Shown: positions 48,801-60,044 of the stretch, in pieces | Layout: each line of letters begins with the position of its first letter | How positions within the stretch are numbered: the stretch's first letter is position 1 | Assembly (NCBI GenBank): GCA_017979445.1 | Contig: CM030714.1 | Location: forward strand, 44,779,220 to 44,843,219 | Length of the DNA: 64,000 bases | From: Akebia trifoliata | Lineage: Eukaryota > Streptophyta > Magnoliopsida > Ranunculales > Lardizabalaceae | Direction of reading: 5' to 3' | The notes under the pieces: generated by a model | Databases searched by the model: none | What the model saw: only the letters and a program-made list of their open reading frames with translations | What the model was told of the DNA's origin: nothing | Position numbers and translations under genes: made by a program

Positions 48801-49460
48801 AACTGTGTATGCTGAGCATCGTCATCCAAACACTATTGAGACATCATCACTAAATCCTAAAAGAGGCTAAGAATACATATAATTCAAGAAATAATGAGAA
48901 ACACATATTGCGATTCTACGATGATTTGTAACACCAAAAAATATCTTAATTTTTGTTTTGATGTCCAAGAACTACTGAATTAAACCATTTAACATAACCC
49001 CATTGAGAAATCTTACTTTTACAAAAGAACGTTCTATCTTGAGCATCGTCGACCTAAAACTATTCCTCAATGATACAATTGCATATCTGTCATCGTCACC
49101 AATCCATTCATACAACCTTTCAAACCTATAAAGAAAATAGAGAAAATTTGAGAAATTAAAATTAAAAAAAAAAAAAACTAAATCAACCAAAGCAAGACAA
49201 ATTAAACTTGACAGAAAATTTGAGAAAAAAACTCACACTACCGGCAAAGCTCCGATCATAGTGCTATCTTGAGCAGCATGATTGCAGAAGGTATTGCAAT
49301 CCAAATGTCCTGAAGCGAGACAAATGATGAAAGGGGAGTACATGGCGAACGCAGATTCGTTCTTGAATTTTTCCCAGAGTCGCATTGCGACACCTTGTTC
49401 TTCAGGTTCTTGTACGTTCTTCATTTTTTTGAAAGGGGGTTCTTGTACGGACGCTTCCAT
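45896..49460 (-). CDS. Bifunctional TH2-like protein, copy C (altered HAD motifs)
   Basis: Exons: 49460-49237, 49125-49017, 47878-47609, 47522-47177, 47037-46780 and 46338-45896; 1,650 nt, 549 aa, open throughout. TenA part: YSPFIICLASGHLDCNTF, HAAQD, AAYTVGAMTPRLKLHNLL and EKIYHQAMRLE. The HAD motif I reads SDFDWIFT where copies B and D have SDFD(M/L)TCT: both Asp stay, but the conserved Thr is Ile. HILSNCWFGAF has Phe and Ala where B and D have Cys and Asp. Motif IV YIGDSVSD is kept. The start codon used by B and D is lost; the first ATG corresponds to an internal Met of B, after an in-frame TGA. Exon 6 lacks a few residues after the acceptor relative to B. The phosphatase may be weak or changed; this is inference. 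A 165-bp tandem duplication lies in intron 5. Confidence 0.87.
46326..46654 (+). repeat. 165-bp tandem duplication spanning a splice acceptor in copy C
   Basis: Units 46326-46490 and 46491-46654 both start tctaaacct.gcg.tgctcaac. Unit 1 holds the exon 6 start with acceptor GCAG. Unit 2, deeper in the intron, has GCAA at the same place, so the decoy acceptor is dead. Confidence 0.85.
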
Positions 49461-49551
49461 CGCATCTGTAGATTTTCAATGGGACACTAACAGAACAATG
49501 TAAGAAAGAAAGATTTGGCGCGGAAGTTCGCTTGCTTTGAAACATAAACTT

Positions 49552-49700
49552 TGTAATTTCGAGGTACCCCTCTGGTTTTGGCAAAAACTAGAGATACTCC
49601 CTGGGTTTTCAAACTGATGGGAATGGGACACTATTGACTTTGGTCTCCTATGAGAGACTAATATCCATCATCTTTAATCTCTTTAAAAAAAAATAAAAAT
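49552..49700 (-). promoter_or_regulatory. Upstream block conserved in all five TH2-like copies
   Basis: A block of about 100 bp that includes aggtacccctctggttttgg, actccctgggttttcaaact and tattgactttggtct lies upstream of copies A (38900-39000), B (44605-44705), C (here), D (55635-55710) and E (57975-58070). Its distance to the ATG is similar in B, C and D. It could be promoter or just part of the duplicated unit; no defined cis-element is recognised. Confidence 0.5.
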
Positions 49701-51210
49701 AAATAAAGAGTATCAACATGGTTTCCATTGGGTACTCAAATTACTTTTTTTTTTTTTTTTTTCATTAAATATTTTATAATTAAATCTCAAGAATGAATTT
49801 TGGGAAGAGGTCGAAGCCAATGATATTTCAATCATTTTTTTCCTCGAATCTATGGTTCTATGCATATTCCACATTAGTTGAGTGTTTTTTCTTTGAGTTA
49901 GTTTAGTATTATTCTTTATGCTTGCCCGTCAAAATTACCTAAAAAATTGACCAAAACTCTCTAAATTGCAACTATGCCTAAAATAATTTGTATGCAGAAC
50001 CCAAGTTGAAATCTTCTATTATATATTCGAATCATTATTGGATTTGTGACTTTTATCAAAGGGAATTTTTAATTTAATTATGACACTCATATAATTCTCT
50101 CTTAAGTTGTTTAAATTTGCAATTCTCTTTCATGTTCTCCTCCTTTCCTACTTAAAAAGTAATTTCTTTTATGTTCTTGTAGAAATCTTTGCAACAATAC
50201 CCATATAATATTTTGCACAAATTTTGGGCATTCAAGTCTTTTGAATTCATAGAGAAAGTAACTGTGAGAGATTCTAGTTTTGAGATAACATTAACCCAAA
50301 CAACCTTTTTAACTTTTCAACTTTTAAAAGTAAAAGATGAAAAAAGTTCAATCCAAACATGCTCTAACAAAGTTTTACTTTTCTTCTACTTAGAAGTTTT
50401 GAAGAACTCTATGTTTAGTCCATTATCTGGTTACCTATAAAAAATGGATCTGTTAGAAAGCTTTCTTCAAGATCTGTTTGGAATTTGGGCACGGAAAATT
50501 GCTTTCCTAACATCGTATTTTTGTTGGAAACCAATTTCATGGCCAAAGTGATTTCTCCAGGGGTGGGAAGACTTCTCCAGGGGTGGGAAGATGTTTTCCC
50601 ACCCCAACCCCCGAAAAATGAAAAATGCCCTCAAAACTGAAAACTAATTCTCTTTTTAACATTTCCATACATCTTCCCACCCCAACCCCCGAAAATGAAA
50701 AATGCCCTCAAAAGCTACAACTTATAAACGTGTAGAATAGAGCATCTCCTAGAATTCTCAAAAGCTCACAACTTTTGATCCACATCTTGATTTCCTGAAA
50801 AATGGATTTATTAATAGAAAGCACTTGCCCATATCATCCCGTTGAGAACCATTATTTATACATGTTCTGACACACGATTTACATTTCATGACCAATTCAA
50901 GTGCCTCACCTTGCTTCTTATCGAACCAACAGACAAAAGAACACAGAGACTTTCATGTACAAGTGAACTTGAGTAAGAACAAACATTTATTAAGATAGAA
51001 AATAAGCTTGAGATCATATACAAAAGAATACAAGGACTTTGATGAATGAATTGTAGTACTATCTTCACTTTATTCCACGAGCGTTGACAATGATCTGTGT
51101 TCGGAGTTATGACAGTTGAAAGATGAAGAAAATGAGTTTCCAAATACAGAATGTTTAATGTTGTACAACGACATAACTAAAAAACCATGTATCAGCTAAA
51201 TTTCCAAATT
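49701..51210. other. Gap between TH2-like copies C and D
   Basis: A T-run lies at 49745-49762. At 50557-50706 ttctccaggggtgggaag is repeated in tandem and tcttcccaccccaaccccc occurs twice; these can form a hairpin. 50830-51210 is the shared 3' flank of copy D. No gene seen. Confidence 0.55.
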
Positions 51211-52250
51211 CTAAAATTTGAGAAGATCCATATATTCTTGTGTAGACCGTCCCAAAATGAAGGCATGTATTTCGAACCAACTAGTGACTGTATAGAGAAT
51301 ACCAGATTTCCTGCTCCAATTAAAAGAGCCACCTTGAACATATTCTTGTTGTTTCTTGACCAAACCAGAGAACAACGGAACAAAAGAAACACCAAAATGA
51401 TTCCCCACTTTCCTGAGGCTTGAGTTAGACCCGATGACAATGCCTACATCAGCTTCAAGCAAGCAAAGCAAGTCACTCACCGAGTCTCCTACGTATACAG
51501 ATAAGGCCATGCCATCATTCTTCACAATGTTCCTGACAAGTTGAATCTTGTCTATAGGTGTCTCCAGCTTCGTAACTATTTCACCAGTAGATTTGGATTT
51601 GTTGCAAGTGAATTCATTCTTGTGTAAACTCAAACGATCTAAACCTCCGGCTGCACAACAAAAGAACTGTGTCATTTGAAAACAGTCACTACATGTTCTC
51701 TGCACAACCAAAAAGAGAGAATACACAGATCACATTAACAACCAAAATGAGAAAATACAAAATCATGAAAAAAATAAATAAATAAAGAAAAAGAAAAATA
51801 AATAATATATATATATATATATATATCAGCTACTGACCCCCACAAACAAATGAAACCCATCTAAAGGCTAAATCTTAATCAAAGATCTATTAGAACACTG
51901 AGACCTCAAGAAAAATGATCAATGAAACACCTTCTATAGTGAGCAAAACCGTCTTGCTTAAAATAGTTTCTTTCTGATGCCACTATAGATATCCAAACAG
52001 GTCCTAAATCTCAGAGAAACACAGAAAAGAATTAATCAGATTTAGGCTTAGATCCATAGCTCAGTTGTTTTGAAACATTGCAAAACAACTTCGAGGTCAT
52101 GGGTTCAAGTCCAGCTTACCTATATAAAAAATAATAATAATAATTAATCAGATTCTAAAATATTATAGCATACTTTACATTTACATAACGCATCAATCTT
52201 AACTGAAAACACACACACACATGAATAGCTTGCACTTGGAAAAGCAAGCG

Positions 52251-52306
<56 letters not shown>

Positions 52307-55300
52307 CAATAGGTAATAAAGCGTAACTAAAAATGTTGTGAGAAGCTCGTGAAAAATTCTGTTTCAGGGACAACTGCTAGAACAAAAATAGCACCATGTC
52401 TAAATCAGTAAGCTTGAAGGCAACTCACCATTATGGAAACAAAACCATTTAAGATGTCAGTGTTTGGACTTTGAAAGATTGCAATTTTGGGAAAAGCTGT
52501 GCTTGTAACCAGAAGTGTAGTGTGGGACAATTGGTGAGAATAAAGAAATAAGAATTTACCTATGTAAATTACAAAGCAAGTATTTACACAAATAGAAAAC
52601 TCTATACAACCATCTTGGAGCATGAAGCTTTTAAGTAAAAGGCTAACCTGATGAAAAAACGGATCTAACGAAATCTCCACACCAACAATTTGAAAGTATA
52701 TGGACTTGTGCATTGCTGTTTACAATCTTCTTAAAGAACTCTATACAGCCATCTTGGAGCATGAAACGTTCACCAGCTTCTTGTATATCTTCCTGATTTA
52801 TACCCTTCAGTATTCCCGACTCAAACAATCTTGAAGTTGATTGTTTCTTAAACTCCAAATGTTGCTCAAGTGCTATGCATAGACCATCATAGTTAAACTC
52901 TTCTACTGCAAAACCATTAGGAAGAATAAATACAGGATTTCAATAAGTGATTGCCCATGTCAGAGAAAAAAACTAATGACATCTCTAAACTAAAGCCTTC
53001 TTACCTTTCTCACTAGACACTATGCTGTTGATGCATTGCTCGTACTCTTGAGTGTACTGTGTCTTAAGAGCACCCCATCTATCCCCTAGATCTGCTCTTG
53101 TTGCTTTACAAATTGTGATCTCCGCTAAAGTGGCAGAGGATTCAGCAGTCGTGCATGTCAAATCAAAATCAGAAAATATGATGAGATGATGCCCCTCAAG
53201 GTTACGTGTTCTAGATAGAGGGACTACAGTTTCCCAAGTAATCGTTTGAGCAGAAAAAACATTCATATCAAATATCATAGCTTGATGGTAAATCTTTTCT
53301 AGGGCTTCAAACTCTTCCTGCGTCAAAGAGATGCTTAGTTGATCAAGCAAGTTCTCAGTTTGAAGAGTTGCCTCCTGTATTTATTCAGAAAGAAAATTAA
53401 TGAAAAGTGAGACATTTGAGCTACGAAAATACAAAGAGAAAAAGAAAAACGGATCAATGACTAATAATATGACAAACCTCAAAACTTTCAGAGGAATAAT
53501 TATCAATCCATTTCTGGCAGAGACGATTTCTTTCACTAGAATCCAGAAGTGCTGAGATGATGAGCTCTTTACTTAAGAAATTATGGAGCTTCAAGCGAGG
53601 TGTCATAGTACCTATTTGGTAAGCAGCAACTTTCATCTTTTCAGGAGTTGCAGCAATAAGCTCGTAAGTTCTTGCTAAGAAGAAATCTTTGCATTTCTCC
53701 ATTACTTCTGAGTTGGAACTCATATGACTCTTGCCCCCCTTATTAAAACTACATTCCTGCAAATTCAATTCTTGTTAGAATACATATAACTGTAAGATTC
53801 TCTCTCACACATATGCAAGATGAATGGAGAAAAGGAAAAACATTAAGTTCAATTCTTATGCTTCTATTATCAATGGGCCACCAAGATAATGGCAAAAATT
53901 GCGTCATGCCCACTGCTACAGTCCCATGATTAGAGAAACCAATATTAATAAAGCAAAGCTCGATACGAGAGATTAAGCCCAATTGGACCACATGATCAGC
54001 TAACATGCTTTGTTTTGGCTCAACTAACTCAGGCAGTTTCAGGCACGTTTTCCGTATGGACATCTGGGTCCATCTAATACTACTTTGAATTCCTTTAATT
54101 TTTTCATTAAAGTTTCTATTAATTTCCTTTGCAGTTAATTCATGAAACTCCAACGTAATAAAAATGGGAAAGTAGGTGGAATCTATTTTTGAGAATAATG
54201 ATTCAAATAGAAGGTGTGAAAGTCTAACCCAAGCACTTTGAGAACAATGATAGAACAATTTTGATGAATGAGCCCCAAGTTCTACTGTAAATGGTTATGA
54301 ACAGTAATTAATGTTAATTTGATCAGATCACACACACAAAAAAAAAACGATAAAGAAATTAGTGCATGAAAATGTCATTATAGGGACAATACATCAAAGA
54401 AATGTAAGAAAACCAAACTGCAAAGAAGCGAACTATACATCTCAGAGGTTCAGAAAACATATATAAAGCAAAACAAAAACTAAATCAAACAAATAAAACA
54501 CTCAACTACTCCTCGGAGTTTACCATGAAACCCCAATTGAAAACTCGATGATGTTCTTGGACCATTGAAACATCAAGGCTTTAATGTTGATCAAAATACT
54601 GTGAGTGGCCTTTTCTTTACCTTCAACACTTTGGCATTTCTTTCCTTAGTAAATGGAAGCAATAGAAAAATAAATCTAAATGGAACTTCTTTAAGAAATA
54701 TAGATTTATCAATAAATTCTAAAAGAGGCTAATATAATTCAAGAAACAATGAAAAAGAAAAATTGCAATTCTATGATGATCAAGAAGCACAGAATTGAAC
54801 CATTTAACATAAGCCAATCAAGAAATCTCACAAAAAATATTACGATTACGAAAGAACTAATAGCTAAAATTTATGGATATTAGCTAAGCAATCCAGACGT
54901 CCTCACAAAATTCTAAAAGAGGCTAGGAATAATTCAAGAAATAATGAGAAACACAATTTACGATTCTATGATGATCTAAAACACCAAAAAAACAAATCTT
55001 AATTTGCGTTTAGATGTTCAAGAACCACTGAATTAAACCAATTACATAACCATTGAGAAATATTGCGAGAAATCTTACAATTATGAAAGAACTTATGTTG
55101 CGCATAGTCTTCCTAACAGTTTTCCCCAGTCTTCGAATCGCATATCTGGCATCTATATCATCAATCCATTCTTCCAGCATCTCAAACCTATAGAAAAAAG
55201 AGAGAATGAAACCAAACAATTTATGATGAAAATCATCCAAAACCAAGACATATTAGAACTTGAGAGAAAATTTGAGAACAACTCACGCAGTCGGAATAAC

Positions 55301-55501
55301 TTTGATCAAAGAGTAATCTTGGCTGGCGTAATTGCAGAAGGTCTTCAAATCCAAAGTTCCTGAAGCGAAACAAATCATGAAAGGGGTGTACTTGGCGAAC
55401 GCAGATTCACCTTTGAATTTGTCCCAGAGTCTCATTGAGGTCCCTTGTTCTTTGGGTTCCTGTTCTATAGGATCCATCGCAACTGTAGATTTCGATTCCA
55501 T
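51211..55501 (-). CDS. Bifunctional TH2-like protein, copy D (closest to ancestral form)
   Basis: Exons: 55501-55287, 55187-55079, 53756-53478, 53374-53005, 52905-52648 and 51650-51211; 1,671 nt, 556 aa, open throughout. It keeps SDFDLTCTTAESSATLAEI, as in Arabidopsis TH2, whereas B and C have lost eight codons here. Exon 6 begins with AGGLDRLSLH, matching the Arabidopsis AAGG start better than the others. HILSNCWCGDFVRS and YVGDSVSDLL are intact. TenA part: FAKYTPFMICFASGTLDLKT, YASQD, AAYQIGTMTPRLKLHNFL; the EKIYHQAMIFD helix has Asp where B and C have Glu. An in-frame TGA closes the frame upstream of the ATG. Intron 5 holds a 99-bp tRNA-derived retroposon, TA tracts and a partial duplicate of exon 5 sequence at about 52598-52630. 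A TRIM element lies about 320 bp upstream. Confidence 0.9.
52030..52154 (+). mobile_element. 99-bp tRNA-derived SINE with 13-bp target-site duplication
   Basis: Perfect repeats aattaatcagatt (52030-52042 and 52142-52154) flank 99 bp. The insert has a pol III A box tagctcagttgt (52057-52068) and B box ggttcaagtcc (52102-52112) at tRNA spacing, then a short A-rich tail with ataataataat. Almost the whole element is tRNA-like, with hardly any SINE body. It lies in intron 5 of TH2-like copy D, opposite to the gene. Not scored as a tRNA gene because the acceptor and anticodon stems do not pair well. Confidence 0.85.
52257..52308 (+). repeat. (TA)n and T-run in copy D intron 5
   Basis: About 17 TA units (52257-52291) followed by a T-run. 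A shorter (TA)n lies at 51808-51826. Confidence 0.85.
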
Positions 55502-55821
55502 GGCTTCTTGTTCCAATCAAGAAATTCTGCAGAGGAGAGAGAGAGAGAGAGTATAATAGCAGAACAAATGTCACAAAGAAATGTTTCGCGCGGAAGTTTG
55601 CTTTCTTTCAAACATAAAAATTGTTTAATTTTTCGGTACCCCTCTGATTTTGATAAAAACTATAGATACTCCCTGGATTTTCAAATTGATGAGAATGGGA
55701 TACCTTTATTGTTTAAGGGTGTGAATGATCACTTGAGAATAGAACATATTTTTCTAACAAATAAGCCAGTTAATAACGATGAGAAGACCTATGTCTTATT
55801 TTGATGCAACTACCACAAGAA

Positions 55822-56159
55822 TATTAAAGCCCATGGGCCTAACTCATCCTCACAAAATCGACTTGCAAGGAGAGGGTTACCCCCGATTTATAAATTGCAC
55901 CTCCCAATAGTACTCAGGTGATGTGGGACTATTCTAACACTCCCCCTCAATGCCAGGGCTGGAGACACTTAGTTCTCCCCCTCCATGCAGGGCTAGAGAT
56001 ACTAACCCTACTTATCCCTAAAGTCACCTACTCTAATATCATGTTAAAACCCATGAACCCAACTTATCCTGACAAAATCGGCTTGCAAGCAGAGGGTAGC
56101 CCACACTTTATACATTGAACCTCCCAATAGTATCCAGGTGATGTGGGACTATTCTAACA
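55822..56159 (-). mobile_element. TRIM LTR retrotransposon, complete, 338 bp
   Basis: Two direct repeats of 118 bp (55822-55939 and 56042-56159) flank 102 bp. On the minus strand each LTR starts TGTTAGAATAGTCCCACATC; the right-hand one ends in CA, the other has TA for CA. After the minus-strand 5' LTR comes tgatattagagtagg, close to the initiator-Met tRNA primer site TGGTATCAGAGCAGG. Just before the other LTR is the polypurine tract ttgagggggag. No coding capacity. Flanking 5-mers aagaa and aggag are only a weak target-site match. It sits in the upstream flank of TH2-like copy D. Confidence 0.85.
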
Positions 56160-57204
56160 AGGAGGCCTCTTTGAACAAGTCTACTTTAATGTCAAGTTAT
56201 ATGTAGTGATGCATTGCAATGAGTTCCAAATTAAAATGCAAAATGACCCACTTGTGAGTGCGTGGGACACATGAAAATTGCTATTTACACTAGATGATGC
56301 TTGAGATGGTTGAGGGTTATCTCAACATGAGAGGCTCCCTCTCAACTCTTGGATTGAGAGAAATGGAGAGAAGAGAAGAGAAAATAATTGAGTTTTTCCC
56401 CATTTCTCTTGTTTGGATTTTTAAGTGGGGGAGAGAAGAGAAAAGAAAAAACAGTGAGTTGTATTTCCCTCCAAAAGGGGAGAGATTTGGAGTGAAATCC
56501 TTTTAAAATATTTTATAATTCCAACTCTGCCCTAGATCTCTTTTAAGACAATTTTAAATTCTAAAGCTATCCCAATTTCTCTCCTGTCAATCCAATCGAC
56601 ATTTCCTTTGGTATTCTCACAACTTTAAATTCTAAAGCTATCCCAATTTTAAATTCCAGCTTATTGCTATTCTCACAACTACCCACACCTTCAAAACTAA
56701 AGACCAACTCTCCTTTCGACAGTTCCTTTGGTTCAATCAAATGGTAGAATTTGTTTTCCCAAGAATTTGATATTCCCTTGAAAATGAATTTCTTTCAAGC
56801 ATAAAGATGTAGTCTTGTAGAAGAGAGTATCTCCTAAAATTTTCAAAACTCATAACTTTTGATCCACATCTTGATTTCCCAAAAAAAAAAAAAAAGGATT
56901 TATTAGTAGAAAGCACTTGTCGATATCATCCCATTGAGCACCATTATTTATACATGTCCTGGCACATGATTTACATTTCAGATCTTATTGAATCAACAAG
57001 AAATGTATACAAAGTTCTTATGAAAGAATAGAGAGAGTCCCATGTACATGTGAACTTGAGAAAGAAGAAACATTTTTCAAGATGAAAAATATGCTTTAGA
57101 TCATATACAAAAGAATACAAGGAGTCTGATGAATGCATTGTAGTACTTCTTCCCAAATATAGAATGATTAGCACTGTACATCGACATAACTGAAAAACCA
57201 TTTA
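56160..57204. other. Gap between copy D upstream flank and relic E
   Basis: 56160-56330 matches the flank of relic A (39210-39365). 56870-57204 is the shared 3' flank of relic E. Purine-rich 56340-56480 has no recognised product. Confidence 0.5.
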
Positions 57205-58085
57205 TCAACCAAAAAATTCAATATTTTGAACAACTAGAAGATCCATATAATCTTGTATAGACCGTCCCGAAATGAAGGCTTGTATTTCGAACCAACTAGT
57301 GATTGTGTAGAGAATGCCAGACATCCCATTCCAATTAAAAGAGCCACCTTAAACATATTCTTATTGTTTCTTCACCAACCCAAAGAACAACGGAACAAAA
57401 GAAACACCAAAATGATTCCCCACTTTCCTAAGGCTTGAGTTAGATCCGATGACAATGCCTATGTCAGCTTCATGCAAGCAAAGCAAGTCACTCGCACCGA
57501 GTCTCCAATGTATACAAATAAGGCCATGCCATCGTTTTTCTCAATGTTCTTGAGAAGTTGAACCTTGTTTGTTGGTGTCTTCAGATCCATAACAATGTCA
57601 CCAGTACAAATGAATTCTTTGTAAGTGAACTCATTGCTTTTAATAAGCCATTTTAGAACAACCACTATTTTTTCTATTTTTGTGAGTAAATGATCATATT
57701 AACAATTAAAAAAAGAGAATGCAAAGATCAAAAGATGAAAAATAAACGCATACTTACCCATTCCCACAAACAAATGAAACACATATGAAGGCTAAATCCC
57801 GAGACCTCTAGAAAAATGATCACTGAAACACCTTTTATAGTGAGAAAAACCATTTTGCTTAAGAATGTTTTTTTTATTCAGATTTATACATTAGGTCCAA
57901 CAAGAACAATGTCATAAAGAAAGATTTCGCCGAAAATTGTTTGCTTTCTTTCAAACATAAAAGCTTTGTAATTTTGAGGTACCCCTCTAGTTTTGGTAAA
58001 AACTAGATATATTCCGTGGGTTTTCAAATTGATGAGAATGGGACATTTATTGACTTTGGTCTTCTATGAGAGTCTAATAAAATGA
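57205..58085 (-). pseudogene. TH2-like relic E: broken last exon plus upstream flank
   Basis: Only exon 6 remains (57205 to about 57635). Two extra bases near 57495 (actcgcaccgag against actcaccgag in other copies) shift the frame inside the HAD motif IV, just after GDSV. Compared with copy B, 52 bp are deleted at the 5' edge of exon 6, between two cattg words, and the splice acceptor is gone. Intron-5-like sequence continues to about 57870, then joins the shared upstream block (57901-58085; aagatttcgccgaaaattg, acccctctagttttgg). Exons 1-5 are absent. Dead copy at the right edge of the array. Confidence 0.88.
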
Positions 58086-58454
58086 CCAAAATAGAGTCAT
58101 TTTACGTGTCAATTCATATCCAATTACCTAATAAGTTGGTTTTGTATCATGCTGGACCTAATCATTTTTTGGTTGGTTAGCCATCTTATGAACCCATGAA
58201 GTTAAGAATCAAGTCTCCATTGCGTACTCAATGTACATACTCAAATATATTATTTAGATGAAATTATTTTATTTTGATTCAAATATTTTCTAATTAATTT
58301 GACAAATCTACTTTGCTTGGCCTTCTATTTTTACTCCAAAAAATTGGGAGTAAACTGAACAAATCATATTCTTCCATTTAATGTTATTCAAAATCATATT
58401 TTAATTAGACTAATGATAAATTGACTCGGTAAAAGTCACTCGCTTGACTTGGAC

Positions 58455-58691
58455 ATTCTATACCTTCGGTCGAAGTTGAGTAGGGATTTTGTGGCGGCCT
58501 CTTTTTATGACTTTGTGTTCAGGAAGGATTCTCTTTGTGATACATAGGTTTTTTAGGTATTTTGTAGATGTTTTGGTTTTTTGTTCTTCTTTTCTTCTCC
58601 CCCTTGTATGGGAGGCTATCTCAGCCCGCTCAACTCTTCTTTTATTTTAAATAATAAAAAGTTACACTATATAAAAAAAAAAAAAAAAAAA
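58455..58691 (+). mobile_element. Probable LINE 3' UTR with poly(A)
   Basis: T-rich sequence with ttgtatgggaggctatctc and an aataataaaaag word ends in a run of about 20 A (58673-58693), like the 3' UTRs of the L1 fragments elsewhere in the window. Possible flanking repeats tcactcgcttga and tcacccgatgag match only partly. Confidence 0.45.
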
Positions 58692-60044
58692 AATCACCCG
58701 ATGAGGTGGGCATATGTACAGAACCATATATCCTTTTCCTTGTGTATCCCGAAGAAAAGATCTATGGCTATGTGCACATGTGACATGCCACGTCAAGTGA
58801 GGGAAAATTGAATAGCTTTTTCTGAGTTAGTTTATCATAACTCTTCAAATCATTCCATTCCTTTGCTTGTTGTGAGTGCCAAGGATTTGTATAGTCAACT
58901 TTTAGTTCTAAGGGCCTAATAAAATCAATGTTCTTTTTTAAGTTCTGTTTTAGATATGAAACTAAGTGCTTTTTAATGTGAAAATCGCATACTAATAAAT
59001 AAGAACCACTAAAACAAAAAGGGATAAAATCAAGAAAAAAATCAGGAGTATCTAAGGATTGAAATTCCTATAAATACAAAAGGTAAGGGCACGAAAAAGA
59101 TATACAATTCTTTCTTCCTAAATCTTAACATCTTTTTTCTTGTATTAAGGTTCTGACTTAAATGTGGGAGAAATGTTGTTGCAAACACAAATAACACTAA
59201 ATGAGAAAACAGTTGGTGAAAATATCAAGGTAATGCAACTTTTTTGTTTCTGCACCAAACAATTCTAAATCATTTAGATCTTACTAAGGGCAGTGTGTCT
59301 CCTGTGATAATGAAATGGACTTCGACTAAAACTTTTCTGTCGACGTCACCATATGACATCCAAAAACATGATATGATGTGACAGGGTTGTAAAAGATAAG
59401 ATTCTATAAAATTTTAAAAAGATATTTTTTTTTGAAAGTAAGTTATTTTTTACCATTAAAGTTAATTAATGATTGTGTGACTTTACTTTTAGGAATGGTA
59501 TTTTATTTTGAGGACGGACAAATTCTAGTTAACTTTTTAAAAACACTTGGATCTTTCAACTAACAAAATGATCGTATACCTTTTCACTTACAACCTCTTC
59601 GATGAAATATTAATAAAACAGATCTTTAAAAAAAACCCAAAATGCTTATACAGTTATACCTTTATAATAATAACAAAACAATATTCAGATAAAAATTTCA
59701 TCCAAAACTAGGTAAGATACAAGAGATAAGCAAGGAAAATATAGATTCTTTAGAGATTCATAACTATGAACAAGAAAAATATAGATTCCATTGTATTATT
59801 AAAACAACATCTCAAAAAAGAAGCTGTCTCAAACATTATTCTTAATTACCAAAACACTATTATAAACCAAAAGGATCGACGCTACTTATCTATCTAATCA
59901 CCTGTCTGATAATATTTTAACTATTAATTATTCTTATTGCTATCTACAGCAAGAACCAGAGCTCTGCTTGGATTGATCAAAAATCGGATGCCACCTCTTA
60001 CATCATTCCCGTTAAAAGCCAAATTACTCTATAGCACGGATTCT
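58692..60044. other. Intergenic, no recognised gene
   Basis: AT-rich sequence between the array and GPT. The last few hundred bases should hold the GPT 3' UTR. Nothing else supported. Confidence 0.4.

Noticed and set aside
52050..52125. Functional tRNA gene
   Set aside because: A and B boxes are present but stems pair poorly, and the target-site duplication shows it is a retroposon.
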